IMG/VR virus record: IMGVR_UViG_3300041809_003467
Span: 1-41,331 of that record
DNA: 41,331 nucleotides
Reading direction: 5' to 3' (one strand)
Source of the DNA: a virus
The notes beneath the pieces are model-generated. The model was not told the DNA's origin, did not search any database, and saw only the letters and a program-made list of their open reading frames with translations. This document shows positions 1 through 8,321 of this stretch, one piece after another. Position 1 is the stretch's first letter. Each line of letters starts with the position of its first letter. The position numbers and the translations under genes are program-made.

Positions 1-495
1 CTACTCTTCACCGATAAAGGGCAGCAGTGACACCAATTGGTTCGGCACCACGCCGGGCGGACAGTAATTTTGAATGCAGGCCGGAAGCGGTGGAATTGTG
101 ATGTCCATCTCCTGCGCGGCGACAGGTGTCCATTCCGCCAGAAAAGCCGCCCACGCTTCCGGCTGATGCGGCCAAACGCCAGTCATCTTCTTGCCCGTGC
201 TGTCGGTTAGTGCGTTGTGCGCGATGGCCTCGTTATGAGCTTTCTCGCCGGCTATAATGCAGGGTTCCGCGCACAGCGCGGCAAAAGTGCGCGAGATGGC
301 AAATTTCAGACGAGACCACTCCACTGAAAAACCCCGCTCATGAGGTAGATCGTACGTCGCGAACTGTGCGAGTGTACGAACAGCTTCGACAGCTTTTCCG
401 ACCGTCAGATGCAGTTTGACGGTTTTTGCCACAGCGGAAGCCGCTGGAACCGGTAGTACTGTTTGGCTAAGTCGTTTTGCTTTTCTTTGAGACAT
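1..495 (-). CDS. Hypothetical phage-type small protein (164 aa)
   Basis: The window begins on its TAG stop, so the gene is complete. The ATG at 495 is preceded by AGAGG at good distance. The N-terminal 25 residues are basic and Ala/Val-rich. The middle (about residues 55-135) has the look of a helical family common in phage genomes: a hydrophobic-basic helix (SRLKFAISRTFAAL), an acidic helix, a short turn with a Gly-Lys pair, then a helix ending near EMDITIPPLP. It has no enzymatic motif that I recognise. It is separated from the tip/fibre gene by 276 bases and may have its own promoter. It could be the last gene of the late region or the first host gene; the family resemblance favours phage. 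Confidence 0.6.
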   Translation of the reverse strand: MSQRKAKRLSQTVLPVPAASAVAKTVKLHLTVGKAVEAVRTLAQFATYDLPHERGFSVEWSRLKFAISRTFAALCAEPCIIAGEKAHNEAIAHNALTDSTGKKMTGVWPHQPEAWAAFLAEWTPVAAQEMDITIPPLPACIQNYCPPGVVPNQLVSLLPFIGEE

Positions 496-771
496 TTAGA
501 CCTCTTTGTTATTTACAATGCCTGCTGGACGCGGTAGCCTTTGGGATATGACTACCACGCTTTATTGGGTTCTGAACATTTACTGGCTGATCGCTTGCGC
601 GAATGGCGCGACGCCGGCGTGTGTTCTCGCTGAACAGCAGGGCCTGCAATGTTATGTCGCGGAGCCGATGCCCTTGGCACTGATGTCGATACCGAACACG
701 CTCCTGCCCGCCTCCGATCCTAGACCTCGCTGTGCAGCACTGGTCAAGCCGAAACTTAGCGTATCCCATCG
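496..771. other. 276-base stretch without a convincing gene
   Basis: Open frames occur here on both strands (506-775 plus, 509-769 minus), but neither has a ribosome binding site or a plausible protein composition, and they shadow each other. The ACGCCGGCGT palindrome near 611-620 lacks a following T run, so it is not a standard terminator. The stretch presumably holds the late-operon end and the leader of the 1-495 gene. It is also a place where the phage right end could lie. Confidence 0.4.
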
Positions 772-3700
772 CTAGGTGATCACCCCACCAGAAACATATC
801 GGCCAGCCGCGATTGCCGCCGCGAGCGTCCCGTTGTAACCTGCGTTGCCAGCCATGGTAATCCCGTTTTGCCCATAGATCGTCGTACCGTAAGAGCTGGA
901 GATCTGCAGCCCGGTAATTGAAAGGGCGATCGCTGGTGCTCCGTTGTATATGATGCCAAAACCAGCCCAGGTTATATTGGCGACGTACAGCCCGGATGTG
1001 GCCGTCAGCCCGGCTGTGCTGTCAGAGACTGCAACTGTGCAGTTTGTCGTGACGATACTCAGCGATCCCCCGTTGATCGCCGGTGAAGTGAGTGCAGCGT
1101 TCGCAATGCTCACGCCGTTCTGATTGATCAGGACCTGCGCCAGGCCGCGCACGAAGGTAAAGCCGCTGTACCCAATGTAGATGCCGGGCAGACTGCATGC
1201 TTGCCAATAGGCAGGGTAACTGCCTGGGGCATAGCCGGCGCCAGGCGGTTGCACATAACAGGCGTAGTAGCTGGCGCCCACCGCCACCACGCTGCCGACA
1301 TAATATTGGGTACCGCCGCTGTAGGCCGGCGGAGGGCAGGTGATGGTCACACCGTTGGCGCTGGCTCCAAACTGCGCGCCGGTTGTGGAATTGGCAATGG
1401 TGCCGCCGGTCGAATTGAGTGTGAAGGTGTTGACGGGGCTCGGATACGAATCGCCTAGCACGATACCCGACCCGCCAAATTCCAGAAACTCCGGATTCGA
1501 GCTGAAATTGTTGATAAAGTACTGTGTGACGCCGCTTTGGAAAGTGATGGTCGAGTTCAGACCCAATGCACCGGCCACGTTCCCAAAATGTGGGCCAACC
1601 GGTAGGTAGCTGCCACCGACATAGAGATTGTTGGCATCGGTCGCCGTGGTCGCCGTGGCCGCTGTGGTAGCAGAGCCTGCCGAGGTTGCGTAAGTGGCAT
1701 TGGTCGCATTGGTCGCATTGGTCGCATTGGTCGCATTGGTCGCGTTCGTCGCATTCAGCACGGCGCCGTTCACCTGAGATCCCAGCACCTGTGAATTCGC
1801 CGGGTTCACCACCACGTCGTACCATTCGTTGCCCGACCCGTCCGTGTAGACCGTGCCGGCATAGCCCGACAGCCAGCAGGAATCTTGCTGAAACTCGGTA
1901 GCCTGGCCGCTGGTCTGGGTGATGCCGGTCCTCGAAGCCACCTTCCAACAGAATCGCAGCGTCGTGTTGGCATCGGAAGGCACGCCCCAATTTGCGATCT
2001 TGGCCACTACGCTATTCAGAGTCACCGAAGTGGCATCGCCGTCGTCTAGCACCGGGTCCAGTGTCGGGTGAAGACCTCCAGGCACGAATGATGCCCCAGT
2101 GCCCGCACCGGTCTGCACGTAAAGCCGCCCATAAAAGAAATTAGGATTCGGCGAGTACGGAAAGACTTGGGCCTGAATGTTATGGGCTGCTGGCGTTGTC
2201 CCATTCGCGCCGCGTGTCACCTGGATGCTCCCCGCGGTCGTCGTAACCTGCACGATTTCGGAGTCGATCTGGTAATAATCACCGGCCAGGTAGTTTCCCG
2301 GATTCAGCGCGGGCAGCGTCGCCGTCGAGTTGTTCATCGCCGACGCCAATGTGTCGATGCGAGTCGCCCCCTCTACGTAGCGTGGGAAAGTGGCATACAT
2401 TGCCAGTCCGAAAAGCCCTTGAGATCCACCGATGGTGTTCTGATAGGCCAAATTGTTGGCGTAGCAGCTCGACGCCATCGCGGACCCAGCCGCCGGCGGC
2501 GATACATTGAATGCCGCACTGACGACCGCACCCGCCATTAACGCAGGGTTCGTGCCGCCGGGGCTCCACGATATGGCGCCTGGGACCGCAACCAACTGTA
2601 CCGAATCCGTAGCGCCAGTCGGAGCCCAGAAGCCGGTGTTGCTGTTTGGCCCCCCAATCGTGATTATTGAGGCGCCCGCCGGCAATTGGTACCATTCCTG
2701 CCAGATAATGCCGGACACCGAGCCTACAGTCCAGAGCGTGTAAGTGCCGGGTTGGTTGACTGTAATCGAGGCCTGAAGTGTAGCCTGCACGCCGCCGCCG
2801 GCTTGATTCGTCCACAGCCCCACTTCACTCCCGCTGAGAGCCGTGATCCCTAGCGCTGGCACATTCAGACTGCCGATGCTGACTCCTGGCAGCGTGGGCA
2901 CGCCAATAGAGTTGTAGCTCACCAAGAGCAAGCTCCAGGTCTGCGCGGCCGCCGTCATCAGCATGGAATAGCTGAATGTCCCCGTCCACGCGAAAGCCGT
3001 GTAGTTGCCCGCGGTGAACCCGCTCAAGATTCCAATCGGAATCTGCTGCCCCGATGGGCTGACCGCGTACACGCAAATATAAGCGATCGCCGCGTACGTG
3101 CTCGGCAGCGTCAGTATGCTCGCAAAGGAGAATTGTGTTCCATTGCCCTGCCCCTGAGTTATGACCGTCGGCGCCGTTGACCTGCTGATGTTGGGCGCCG
3201 TCGTCACTCCCGTGGTTGTGACCGTCCCGTTTGGCACGTTCAACGCCGCCACTGTATAGGAGCTGACCGTCGGCACGCCGTCGATATTCAGCGGTACTAC
3301 GGTCGGCTGGAACGTCAGCACCGGTCCGCTCGTCGGCTGCGGATACAGCACGCTGGTCCAGTTGAGCACCGCGTTTGCCGTGAACGGCCCCATTAGCTTG
3401 TAAACCACCGTAGCCTGGCCGCTCGCCGTGTTCGTCATCACCACGTCGATTTCCGGGGTCGACCCCGGTGCTGGCCCCACAGTGACCGTTCCGCTGAACT
3501 GGTAGTACGGAATGCCGCCTTGCGTGATTCCGAGCGTCACTGTGGCCGTGAACCCTGCCACGTCCGGAGCCAGCGGATTGCCTTCCGCATCCACCGCATA
3601 CGGTCCCTGACCGGTGAAACACTTGGTTTGGATGGGCGATGGCCCAATCTCGTTCGCCACCCAGCAGCTCGCCGCCACCAGCGCCTGGCCCTGGAACGGT

Positions 3701-5163
3701 ATCTGCCCCAGCACCGTCGGCCAGTTCGGCGTCCCGTAGCTGAATAGCGGAATCGCGAACACCATCGTCTGTTCGCTTACCGGCCAGATCTTTGCGCCCG
3801 ACGCGTGCGCGGCCGCCGTCGACCCCAGCATTCCGCGCGCGATCACGGAGCCATTCGCGGCGTTCACCTGGATGATCTCCTGATCGATCGTCACATATGT
3901 CGGCTCGGTCTCCGCGAGCGTCGCCGGCGTGTTGGCGTCACTCGCCGAGCACGTCACATTGCCGCCGGTGTTCTGTAGAGCCGTTAGCACCACCGTCCCG
4001 CCGGTCGCCGTGGCGTAGGCGTTCGGATCGGCCGACGCGTCAATCACGTCGGCCAGCGCCGTGGCGATCGTCGCGTCCGTATCTTCGGTCTGCTGCTCGT
4101 AGGTGTACGTCGCCGCGCCGATCGAGATGCTGTGCACGTATCCCGGTCCGATCGTCACCGACCCTACCGTCACATTTGAGAAGTTGAACGTCACCGACCC
4201 CGGCGTCGACGCCGGCAGCGATCCGCTCGCGCTCAGCGATCCGGCCGCGGCCGTCAGCGCGGCCGTCAGCGTCAATGCAGTTCCGGCTGTCTCATTTACG
4301 TAGTACAGCAGAAACTCCGCGAACGCGATCTCTTCGCTATTGGTCGAACTCGCCAGTGTCAGGCCACCAATCACGAGCTGCGAGTTTGTCTCCGCCGCGG
4401 CGAAGTTCGGCAGTGGAGGAACTCCCGTGTCCTCGCCCACGCTTCCCAGCAGCAGCGACCCCGGCCCCGCCGGCACGATCGAGACTTCCGCGCCGCTGCC
4501 AATCTTCCGGCTAGAAATGGCGATGACCGATGTCGCGTTCGTCACCACCCAACCCACAGTCGCGTCCGTCGCGTTGTTCGGTGTCACCGAGTTCTTCCAA
4601 TACCATCCCGCCGTCGACGAGTAGAATAGCCAGCTTTTCTGTGACGCCGGTGCCGCCGGGAGCACCGGAGCCACGGCCGGATTGTAAAGCGTCGACTGTG
4701 CGAACAGCACGCCCTTGGTAATCGATGGGATCAGCTCGTTACCGGTTAGTTCGAACAGTGTCTGGCCCTGGTTCGTGCCACAGCTCAAGCTGGCCGAGCA
4801 GGCGATCGCCGCGCCGGTATTCTGCCGCGGCGTCAGCGTCAGCGTTCCCCCGGAAGACGTCGCCGTCGCCAGCGCGTCGGCCGCCGAATTGATCGCGTTC
4901 ATCAGATAAGACGCGATTGTCGTCGGCGTATCGCCATTCTGCTGTACGTACGAGAATACGCCGCCGCCGATGTTCACCCAGTGCTGGTACCCGGTGGCAA
5001 TATCGATAGTCACTCCGAGGACCGTGATGTTCGAGTTGGCGAACGTGAAGGAAATCGCAGCGCCGGTGCCAGGCGGTGTGCCGGAGTAATCCGGCGCCGA
5101 CAGCACGAAGCCCCCCACTACTCCGGGACGCTGAAAGGCCGGGTCTGCGAAGTAAACGGCCAC
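772..5163 (-). CDS. Tail tip/fibre protein, multi-domain (1463 aa)
   Basis: Largest protein of the element and last of the tail cluster, where distal tail and host-recognition proteins are encoded. It starts with GTG at 5163, two bases after the preceding stop. A beta-rich module occurs twice, at about residues 45-130 and 328-415; both contain a QQNGDTP/QQTEDTD-type turn followed by a QNTG motif. A second phage module with an (I)D-x-E-I-x-Q-V core and a downstream Ala-Ala-His occurs near 422-465 and 963-1000. Near residues 1136-1160 lie seven tandem Asn-Ala-Thr triplets. Residues about 1277-1324 are Tyr/Trp-rich with the spacing of carbohydrate-binding modules of the chitin-binding type. The C-terminal ~130 residues are Ser/Ala/Gly/Asn-rich like fibre tips. 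A role in receptor or glycan binding is inferred. Confidence 0.75.
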   Translation of the reverse strand: MAVYFADPAFQRPGVVGGFVLSAPDYSGTPPGTGAAISFTFANSNITVLGVTIDIATGYQHWVNIGGGVFSYVQQNGDTPTTIASYLMNAINSAADALATATSSGGTLTLTPRQNTGAAIACSASLSCGTNQGQTLFELTGNELIPSITKGVLFAQSTLYNPAVAPVLPAAPASQKSWLFYSSTAGWYWKNSVTPNNATDATVGWVVTNATSVIAISSRKIGSGAEVSIVPAGPGSLLLGSVGEDTGVPPLPNFAAAETNSQLVIGGLTLASSTNSEEIAFAEFLLYYVNETAGTALTLTAALTAAAGSLSASGSLPASTPGSVTFNFSNVTVGSVTIGPGYVHSISIGAATYTYEQQTEDTDATIATALADVIDASADPNAYATATGGTVVLTALQNTGGNVTCSASDANTPATLAETEPTYVTIDQEIIQVNAANGSVIARGMLGSTAAAHASGAKIWPVSEQTMVFAIPLFSYGTPNWPTVLGQIPFQGQALVAASCWVANEIGPSPIQTKCFTGQGPYAVDAEGNPLAPDVAGFTATVTLGITQGGIPYYQFSGTVTVGPAPGSTPEIDVVMTNTASGQATVVYKLMGPFTANAVLNWTSVLYPQPTSGPVLTFQPTVVPLNIDGVPTVSSYTVAALNVPNGTVTTTGVTTAPNISRSTAPTVITQGQGNGTQFSFASILTLPSTYAAIAYICVYAVSPSGQQIPIGILSGFTAGNYTAFAWTGTFSYSMLMTAAAQTWSLLLVSYNSIGVPTLPGVSIGSLNVPALGITALSGSEVGLWTNQAGGGVQATLQASITVNQPGTYTLWTVGSVSGIIWQEWYQLPAGASIITIGGPNSNTGFWAPTGATDSVQLVAVPGAISWSPGGTNPALMAGAVVSAAFNVSPPAAGSAMASSCYANNLAYQNTIGGSQGLFGLAMYATFPRYVEGATRIDTLASAMNNSTATLPALNPGNYLAGDYYQIDSEIVQVTTTAGSIQVTRGANGTTPAAHNIQAQVFPYSPNPNFFYGRLYVQTGAGTGASFVPGGLHPTLDPVLDDGDATSVTLNSVVAKIANWGVPSDANTTLRFCWKVASRTGITQTSGQATEFQQDSCWLSGYAGTVYTDGSGNEWYDVVVNPANSQVLGSQVNGAVLNATNATNATNATNATNATNATYATSAGSATTAATATTATDANNLYVGGSYLPVGPHFGNVAGALGLNSTITFQSGVTQYFINNFSSNPEFLEFGGSGIVLGDSYPSPVNTFTLNSTGGTIANSTTGAQFGASANGVTITCPPPAYSGGTQYYVGSVVAVGASYYACYVQPPGAGYAPGSYPAYWQACSLPGIYIGYSGFTFVRGLAQVLINQNGVSIANAALTSPAINGGSLSIVTTNCTVAVSDSTAGLTATSGLYVANITWAGFGIIYNGAPAIALSITGLQISSSYGTTIYGQNGITMAGNAGYNGTLAAAIAAGRYVSGGVIT
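1697..1750. repeat. 9-bp tandem repeat in the fibre gene
   Basis: Five perfect GCATTGGTC units (1697-1741) and one degenerate unit (1742-1750), in frame, encode Asn-Ala-Thr triplets on the minus strand. Copy number could change by slippage without breaking the frame because the unit is a multiple of three. Confidence 0.95.
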
Positions 5164-5165
5164 CT

Positions 5166-5621
5166 CTATCGGTTCCTCTGTGCGTGCGTGATCACCATCA
5201 GGATGCCGTCGTTAGTGTCCTGTTCCCCGGTCTTGTAATAGCTGACGTTCGTCGTCACCAGCCCCGTTTGCTGATTCACGTCCGCCCCCAGTTGCAAGAT
5301 CAGCCCCGAACCCGACGTTGCGCCCCGCGGCGGAGGTGTTTCCGTCCCGTCGCACGGCCCGGTCGCGGAACCCGTCCAGTACCAGCTATGGGAGAATCGC
5401 AGCTCGCTCATGGAGTACTCGTAGCCGTCCGCCGGCGACACCGGGAGTACTACTGTCTCGCCGTTCCGGTAGTAGCCGTAGAATTGCTCGTTGCGCACCG
5501 CCGCGAACTTGGCGTCGTCATTCAGCGCCGTCATCGCCGACGAGCTCGCCGCATTCCCGGCCGCAAACGTTGTGTCGGGTATCTCCGTGAACCCCGGCTG
5601 TGCACTCAGCGTCAAACTCAC
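5166..5621 (-). CDS. Tail-tip associated hypothetical protein (151 aa)
   Basis: Starts with a GTG at 5621 that overlaps the upstream gene's stop (GTGA), which argues for coupled translation. The protein is acidic-neutral and beta-rich, with many aromatic residues at about 45-80 (FYGYYRNGE; SHSWYWTGS) and no membrane segment. Lying between a 79-residue protein and the large tip/fibre protein, it probably belongs to the distal tail or fibre attachment. I do not recognise the family. Confidence 0.6.
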   Translation of the reverse strand: MSLTLSAQPGFTEIPDTTFAAGNAASSSAMTALNDDAKFAAVRNEQFYGYYRNGETVVLPVSPADGYEYSMSELRFSHSWYWTGSATGPCDGTETPPPRGATSGSGLILQLGADVNQQTGLVTTNVSYYKTGEQDTNDGILMVITHAQRNR

Positions 5622-5857
5622 CGGTGCGCCTCCTCATAGAGGTCGAACTCGCGTAGCGTGGCTAAGCCCTCGGTGGTTTCCTGTGGCAGTTCTTGTAACG
5701 CCGCCATCAGCGCGCGGAGGTGGCCCTTGCGATCGGCCCGTAGAACAAATGTCGGGACCACATCGCCGGCCGCGTCAGTATCGCTCATCAGATAGTCCGG
5801 CACGGCTTTTGTTGCCGCTGCCTCCACTGCCGTTTCGATTTCTTTCTTTCTCGCCAT
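5618..5857 (-). CDS. Small acidic hypothetical protein (79 aa)
   Basis: ATG at 5857 preceded by GGGAG. The start MARKKEIE is charged; the rest is helical and acidic with a late LATLREFDLYEEAHR segment. A longer frame opens upstream, but its extra sequence is Arg/Gly/Ala-rich antisense-like noise over the 445-residue neighbour, so the short form was chosen. Overlaps the next gene by GTGA. Its place between two tail-tip genes suggests a structural or assembly accessory, but no function can be read from the sequence. Confidence 0.6.
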   Translation of the reverse strand: MARKKEIETAVEAAATKAVPDYLMSDTDAAGDVVPTFVLRADRKGHLRALMAALQELPQETTEGLATLREFDLYEEAHR

Positions 5858-5868
5858 CGTTTTCTCCC

Positions 5869-7206
5869 TCAATAAATCGGACTCGTCCCGATAATGAACG
5901 GCCGCGCGCTCGTCGCGTCCCATTGGTATGCTGCCAGCGCGCCAGTCAGCCCCGTGTCCAGCAGCGAATACTGCATATTCCCGGCCGCGTAGTTCGGCTG
6001 CCGGTCGATCACTTCGTAAATCCGGTTCGTCACCCCGAGGTTCCCCGTGGTGATGTCGGGCATCTTCGAATGTGTCAGCGCCACGTAATCGCCCACCCAC
6101 ACCGGCAGCGTCATCAGCATTGCGCGAATTCGTAGCAGCGGCGCGCCGCCCTTGATTCCCGGCGCTACCGCGCCGAACCGCCGGAACAATTCGTTCGTTA
6201 CCCACTCCGTGAATGCGAACGCGCCCAAATAGCTCCTCAGCCCCGCACTCTCCACGCTGAACTGCTGCCCCTGCCCGTACTGCGATATGGAAGCCGCCTG
6301 CAAGCTGGTGACGTAGTTGTTGTACCCGTTGCTGTCTTTGTCGAACTTCCAGATCGCCGCGTTCACAATCGGCTGCCGGTCCCACTCCGGAAATGCAATC
6401 AGGTTGCTCTCCGTAAATGTGTACACCGGCGACGGGCCGGCCATCGGCGGCCGCATGCACCGTAGTGAGAGCTGCCCGTTTGCCAGCACAACCTGGTACA
6501 TGCCCGACGGCTTGAATATCTCTGTCTCCAGAAACTGTTTGGCGTTGAAGCTGCTCGTGATCGCGAACTCGAACGGCCGCCACGGCGCGAAGATGTTCTC
6601 CGTCGCCGAATCCAGGGTCACCATCGTGGCCCGGTCGATCTGGCTCACGCTCAGCCCCAGCGCCAGCAGCGTCACAGTCTGGAAAATCTCCGCCGGCGTG
6701 CCGCAGAGATACCACGGGTTTCCGTCGCTCAGCGGCAGCCCGTTCTCCGGATGCGTGTAAATCGTGATCTTTTGCAGGAGCTGCAAATCGCGCGCCACGA
6801 AGAAGAAGCTCGTATACCCCGGCGACGGATTGATCTTATACAGCAGGTAGGTCTGGAGCACCGCGAAGTCCGTCCACGCCAGGCCCGGGTACCCCACCGA
6901 AAGGGTCACCTGCGATCCCTCCAGCGTATGCGTACCCACCAACTCCCGGATCGCGCCGCCCACGTCCACCACTTCGCACGTCAGCTCGCCGATCGACGAC
7001 GACCCGTTGATGATATCGATCGTCTGCGATGCACCCTGCGGCGTCTTGAGCCAAGGTTCGTACGCCGGCAAAGTTCCGGTGATGCCGGCCGCCACCAGGT
7101 CGTGCGTAGTGTACACCGTGGCCTGGCCCGCGATCGTAAACGCGTAGATCGGCTTCTTCGCCGTCTTCGCGTTCGCCGTGTTCCAGTTGGTGGTAGTGGT
7201 GATCAT
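5869..7206 (-). CDS. Tail-tip/hub structural protein (445 aa)
   Basis: Chosen start ATG 7206 overlaps the upstream stop as ATGA; an upstream extension is antisense-like and was dropped. The N-terminal third is beta-rich, with an insert around IDIINGSSSIGELTCEV and an LVGTHTLEGSQVTL segment that recalls phage tail-hub or baseplate-hub proteins binding the tube end. The rest is globular with many aromatic residues, ending in RPFIIGTSPIY. There are no transmembrane segments. Position four genes after the tape measure fits a tail-tip hub or fibre-anchor. Family assignment is by position and general composition only. Confidence 0.55.
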   Translation of the reverse strand: MITTTTNWNTANAKTAKKPIYAFTIAGQATVYTTHDLVAAGITGTLPAYEPWLKTPQGASQTIDIINGSSSIGELTCEVVDVGGAIRELVGTHTLEGSQVTLSVGYPGLAWTDFAVLQTYLLYKINPSPGYTSFFFVARDLQLLQKITIYTHPENGLPLSDGNPWYLCGTPAEIFQTVTLLALGLSVSQIDRATMVTLDSATENIFAPWRPFEFAITSSFNAKQFLETEIFKPSGMYQVVLANGQLSLRCMRPPMAGPSPVYTFTESNLIAFPEWDRQPIVNAAIWKFDKDSNGYNNYVTSLQAASISQYGQGQQFSVESAGLRSYLGAFAFTEWVTNELFRRFGAVAPGIKGGAPLLRIRAMLMTLPVWVGDYVALTHSKMPDITTGNLGVTNRIYEVIDRQPNYAAGNMQYSLLDTGLTGALAAYQWDATSARPFIIGTSPIY

Positions 7207-7385
7207 GCGAGCTCGGCCAGTCTTTCCTGGCAGCCGCGTACGATGGCCCGTATTTCGCCCAGCAGCGCCCGCACGGGGTGTCCGCGATCCAGCAAGGGGA
7301 AGCACTCGGCCGACAGCACCATGACCTTCTCCAGGTCCTGGTGCGTCTCCCGCACCACCAACTCGACGGTGTCCGGAGCCTTCAC
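7203..7385 (-). CDS. Small hypothetical tail-region protein (60 aa)
   Basis: GTG at 7385 overlaps the preceding stop (GTGA) and its own stop overlaps the next start (ATGA), so it sits exactly between two real genes. The upstream part of the open frame is a shadow of the 89-residue gene. The product is helical and charged (ETHQDLEKVMVLSAE) with no motif. Its start choice is supported only by the overlap pattern. Confidence 0.5.
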   Translation of the reverse strand: MKAPDTVELVVRETHQDLEKVMVLSAECFPLLDRGHPVRALLGEIRAIVRGCQERLAELA

Positions 7386-7651
7386 GCCAGCAGCCACTCC
7401 TTCGCCGCGGAATACGCTTGCTCGAACCCGTGGCCCACGCGCTGGTACAGCGCCTTTTGCATGTCCGGAGTCAGCTTCAGGTAGCAGTCCAGGCAGAACG
7501 CGTTTCTTACCTTCTTCGTCCCCTTGCAAACGCACTGTTTAGACATCAGCATCTGACAGGCTGTGAGCGCGTCCATTACTTTCGTCTTCGGCGTTTCGGC
7601 GAACGCCGGCGGACGCAACGCTTTGTTCTTGTCATCGATCAGATTTGCCAT
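7382..7651 (-). CDS. Small Cys-containing tail-region protein (89 aa)
   Basis: ATG at 7651, eight bases after the previous stop. The product has a CVCKGTKKVRNAFCLDCYLKL stretch near residues 45-65, giving two closely spaced Cys pairs that could bind zinc, and ends in an Ala/Trp helix. Small zinc-binding proteins among tail-tip genes are known in siphophages and gene transfer agents, where they help tip assembly, but this one is not similar enough for me to name. Confidence 0.55.
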   Translation of the reverse strand: MANLIDDKNKALRPPAFAETPKTKVMDALTACQMLMSKQCVCKGTKKVRNAFCLDCYLKLTPDMQKALYQRVGHGFEQAYSAAKEWLLA

Positions 7652-7659
7652 CGTCACTG

Positions 7660-8097
7660 CTACGGCGTACTGCCGTAGAACCTCCTCAAAATCACATTCG
7701 GACCGCTCGGCGCCTGGCTGTCCTGCAAAATCCGGAGCAACACCTTGGCGCCGTACTTCTGCGGTGCGTTCCGTTGCGGCTTCCATCCCTTGTCTTCCGC
7801 CACACAGTCGTAGTAGTCCGTGAACCCCACGTACGGCCAGAACTGAAACTGGCCGCCGGCCAGCGCGAACTGTTCGAACGCGTCCCACGCCGTCAGGTCG
7901 GTGCCGACAATCATGTGGGGCATCTCAAACGAAATCATGATGTCCAGGTTCTCTACTACCCGCTCGCGCACCTGGCCGTTAGTCGACAGATTGTCGTTCA
8001 CCCGCCCGTCGAAGTACGGCATGAAATTCAAAGGCCCGCGCAGGAGCGTCAGCGTGACGTTGCCAGTCCCCGGATTGTAGATGATCTGGCAGCTCAC
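7660..8097 (-). CDS. Tail-tip hypothetical protein (145 aa)
   Basis: A GTG at 8097 overlapping the upstream stop (GTGA) is preferred to an ATG 27 bases upstream that would overlap more. The protein begins SCQIIYNPGTGNVTL, a beta-strand start often seen in tail proteins, and is rich in Phe/Tyr/Trp (FQFWPYVGFTDYYD). It lies two genes after the tape measure, the place of distal tail/tip attachment proteins in siphophages. Role inferred from position. Confidence 0.55.
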   Translation of the reverse strand: MSCQIIYNPGTGNVTLTLLRGPLNFMPYFDGRVNDNLSTNGQVRERVVENLDIMISFEMPHMIVGTDLTAWDAFEQFALAGGQFQFWPYVGFTDYYDCVAEDKGWKPQRNAPQKYGAKVLLRILQDSQAPSGPNVILRRFYGSTP

Positions 8098-8321
8098 GAG
8101 ATTGCCCCGACCGTTCGATGGCACGCGCCATCTTTGAGTGCCGCGATCGACTCCTCATCGCAAGGGCGCCGCAGTGTGCCAATCGGGAACCGCTCCGCCA
8201 TATGCACGTCGGCATCGCGGCCGGCAGCTTCCAGCGTGTAGCGGACAGGCGATTTCCATCCGCAAGCACAGGAAAACCGAAAACTCGCGCACTTCCCGTA
8301 GGTAAGGACCACCAGTTTCAT
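8094..8321 (-). CDS. Small Cys-rich protein after the tape measure (75 aa)
   Basis: Start ATG 8321 overlaps the tape-measure stop (ATGA). The chain has Cys residues at about positions 11, 18, 20, 54 and 68, with a CGWKSPVRY-type stretch following CAC, suggesting a small metal-binding or disulfide-free compact domain. It overlaps the next gene by GTGA. No family recognised. Confidence 0.5.
   Translation of the reverse strand: MKLVVLTYGKCASFRFSCACGWKSPVRYTLEAAGRDADVHMAERFPIGTLRRPCDEESIAALKDGACHRTVGAIS

Noticed and set aside
611-620. Intrinsic terminator at the end of the late operon
   Set aside because: The palindrome is short and has no T run on either strand.
506-775. Plus-strand open frame of 89 residues in the left intergenic stretch
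   Set aside because: No ribosome binding site, no recognisable sequence, overlapped by an opposite frame of similar length; the composition is like random GC-rich DNA.
1697-1750. CRISPR-like repeat array
   Set aside because: Units are 9 bp without spacers and lie in frame in a coding region; no cas genes are nearby.
1686-1901. Plus-strand His-Trp-Ser repeat frame
   Set aside because: It is the antisense reading of the 9-bp NAT repeat in the tip/fibre gene.
772-5163. Diversity-generating retroelement target in the fibre gene
   Set aside because: No reverse transcriptase gene or template repeat is present in the window.
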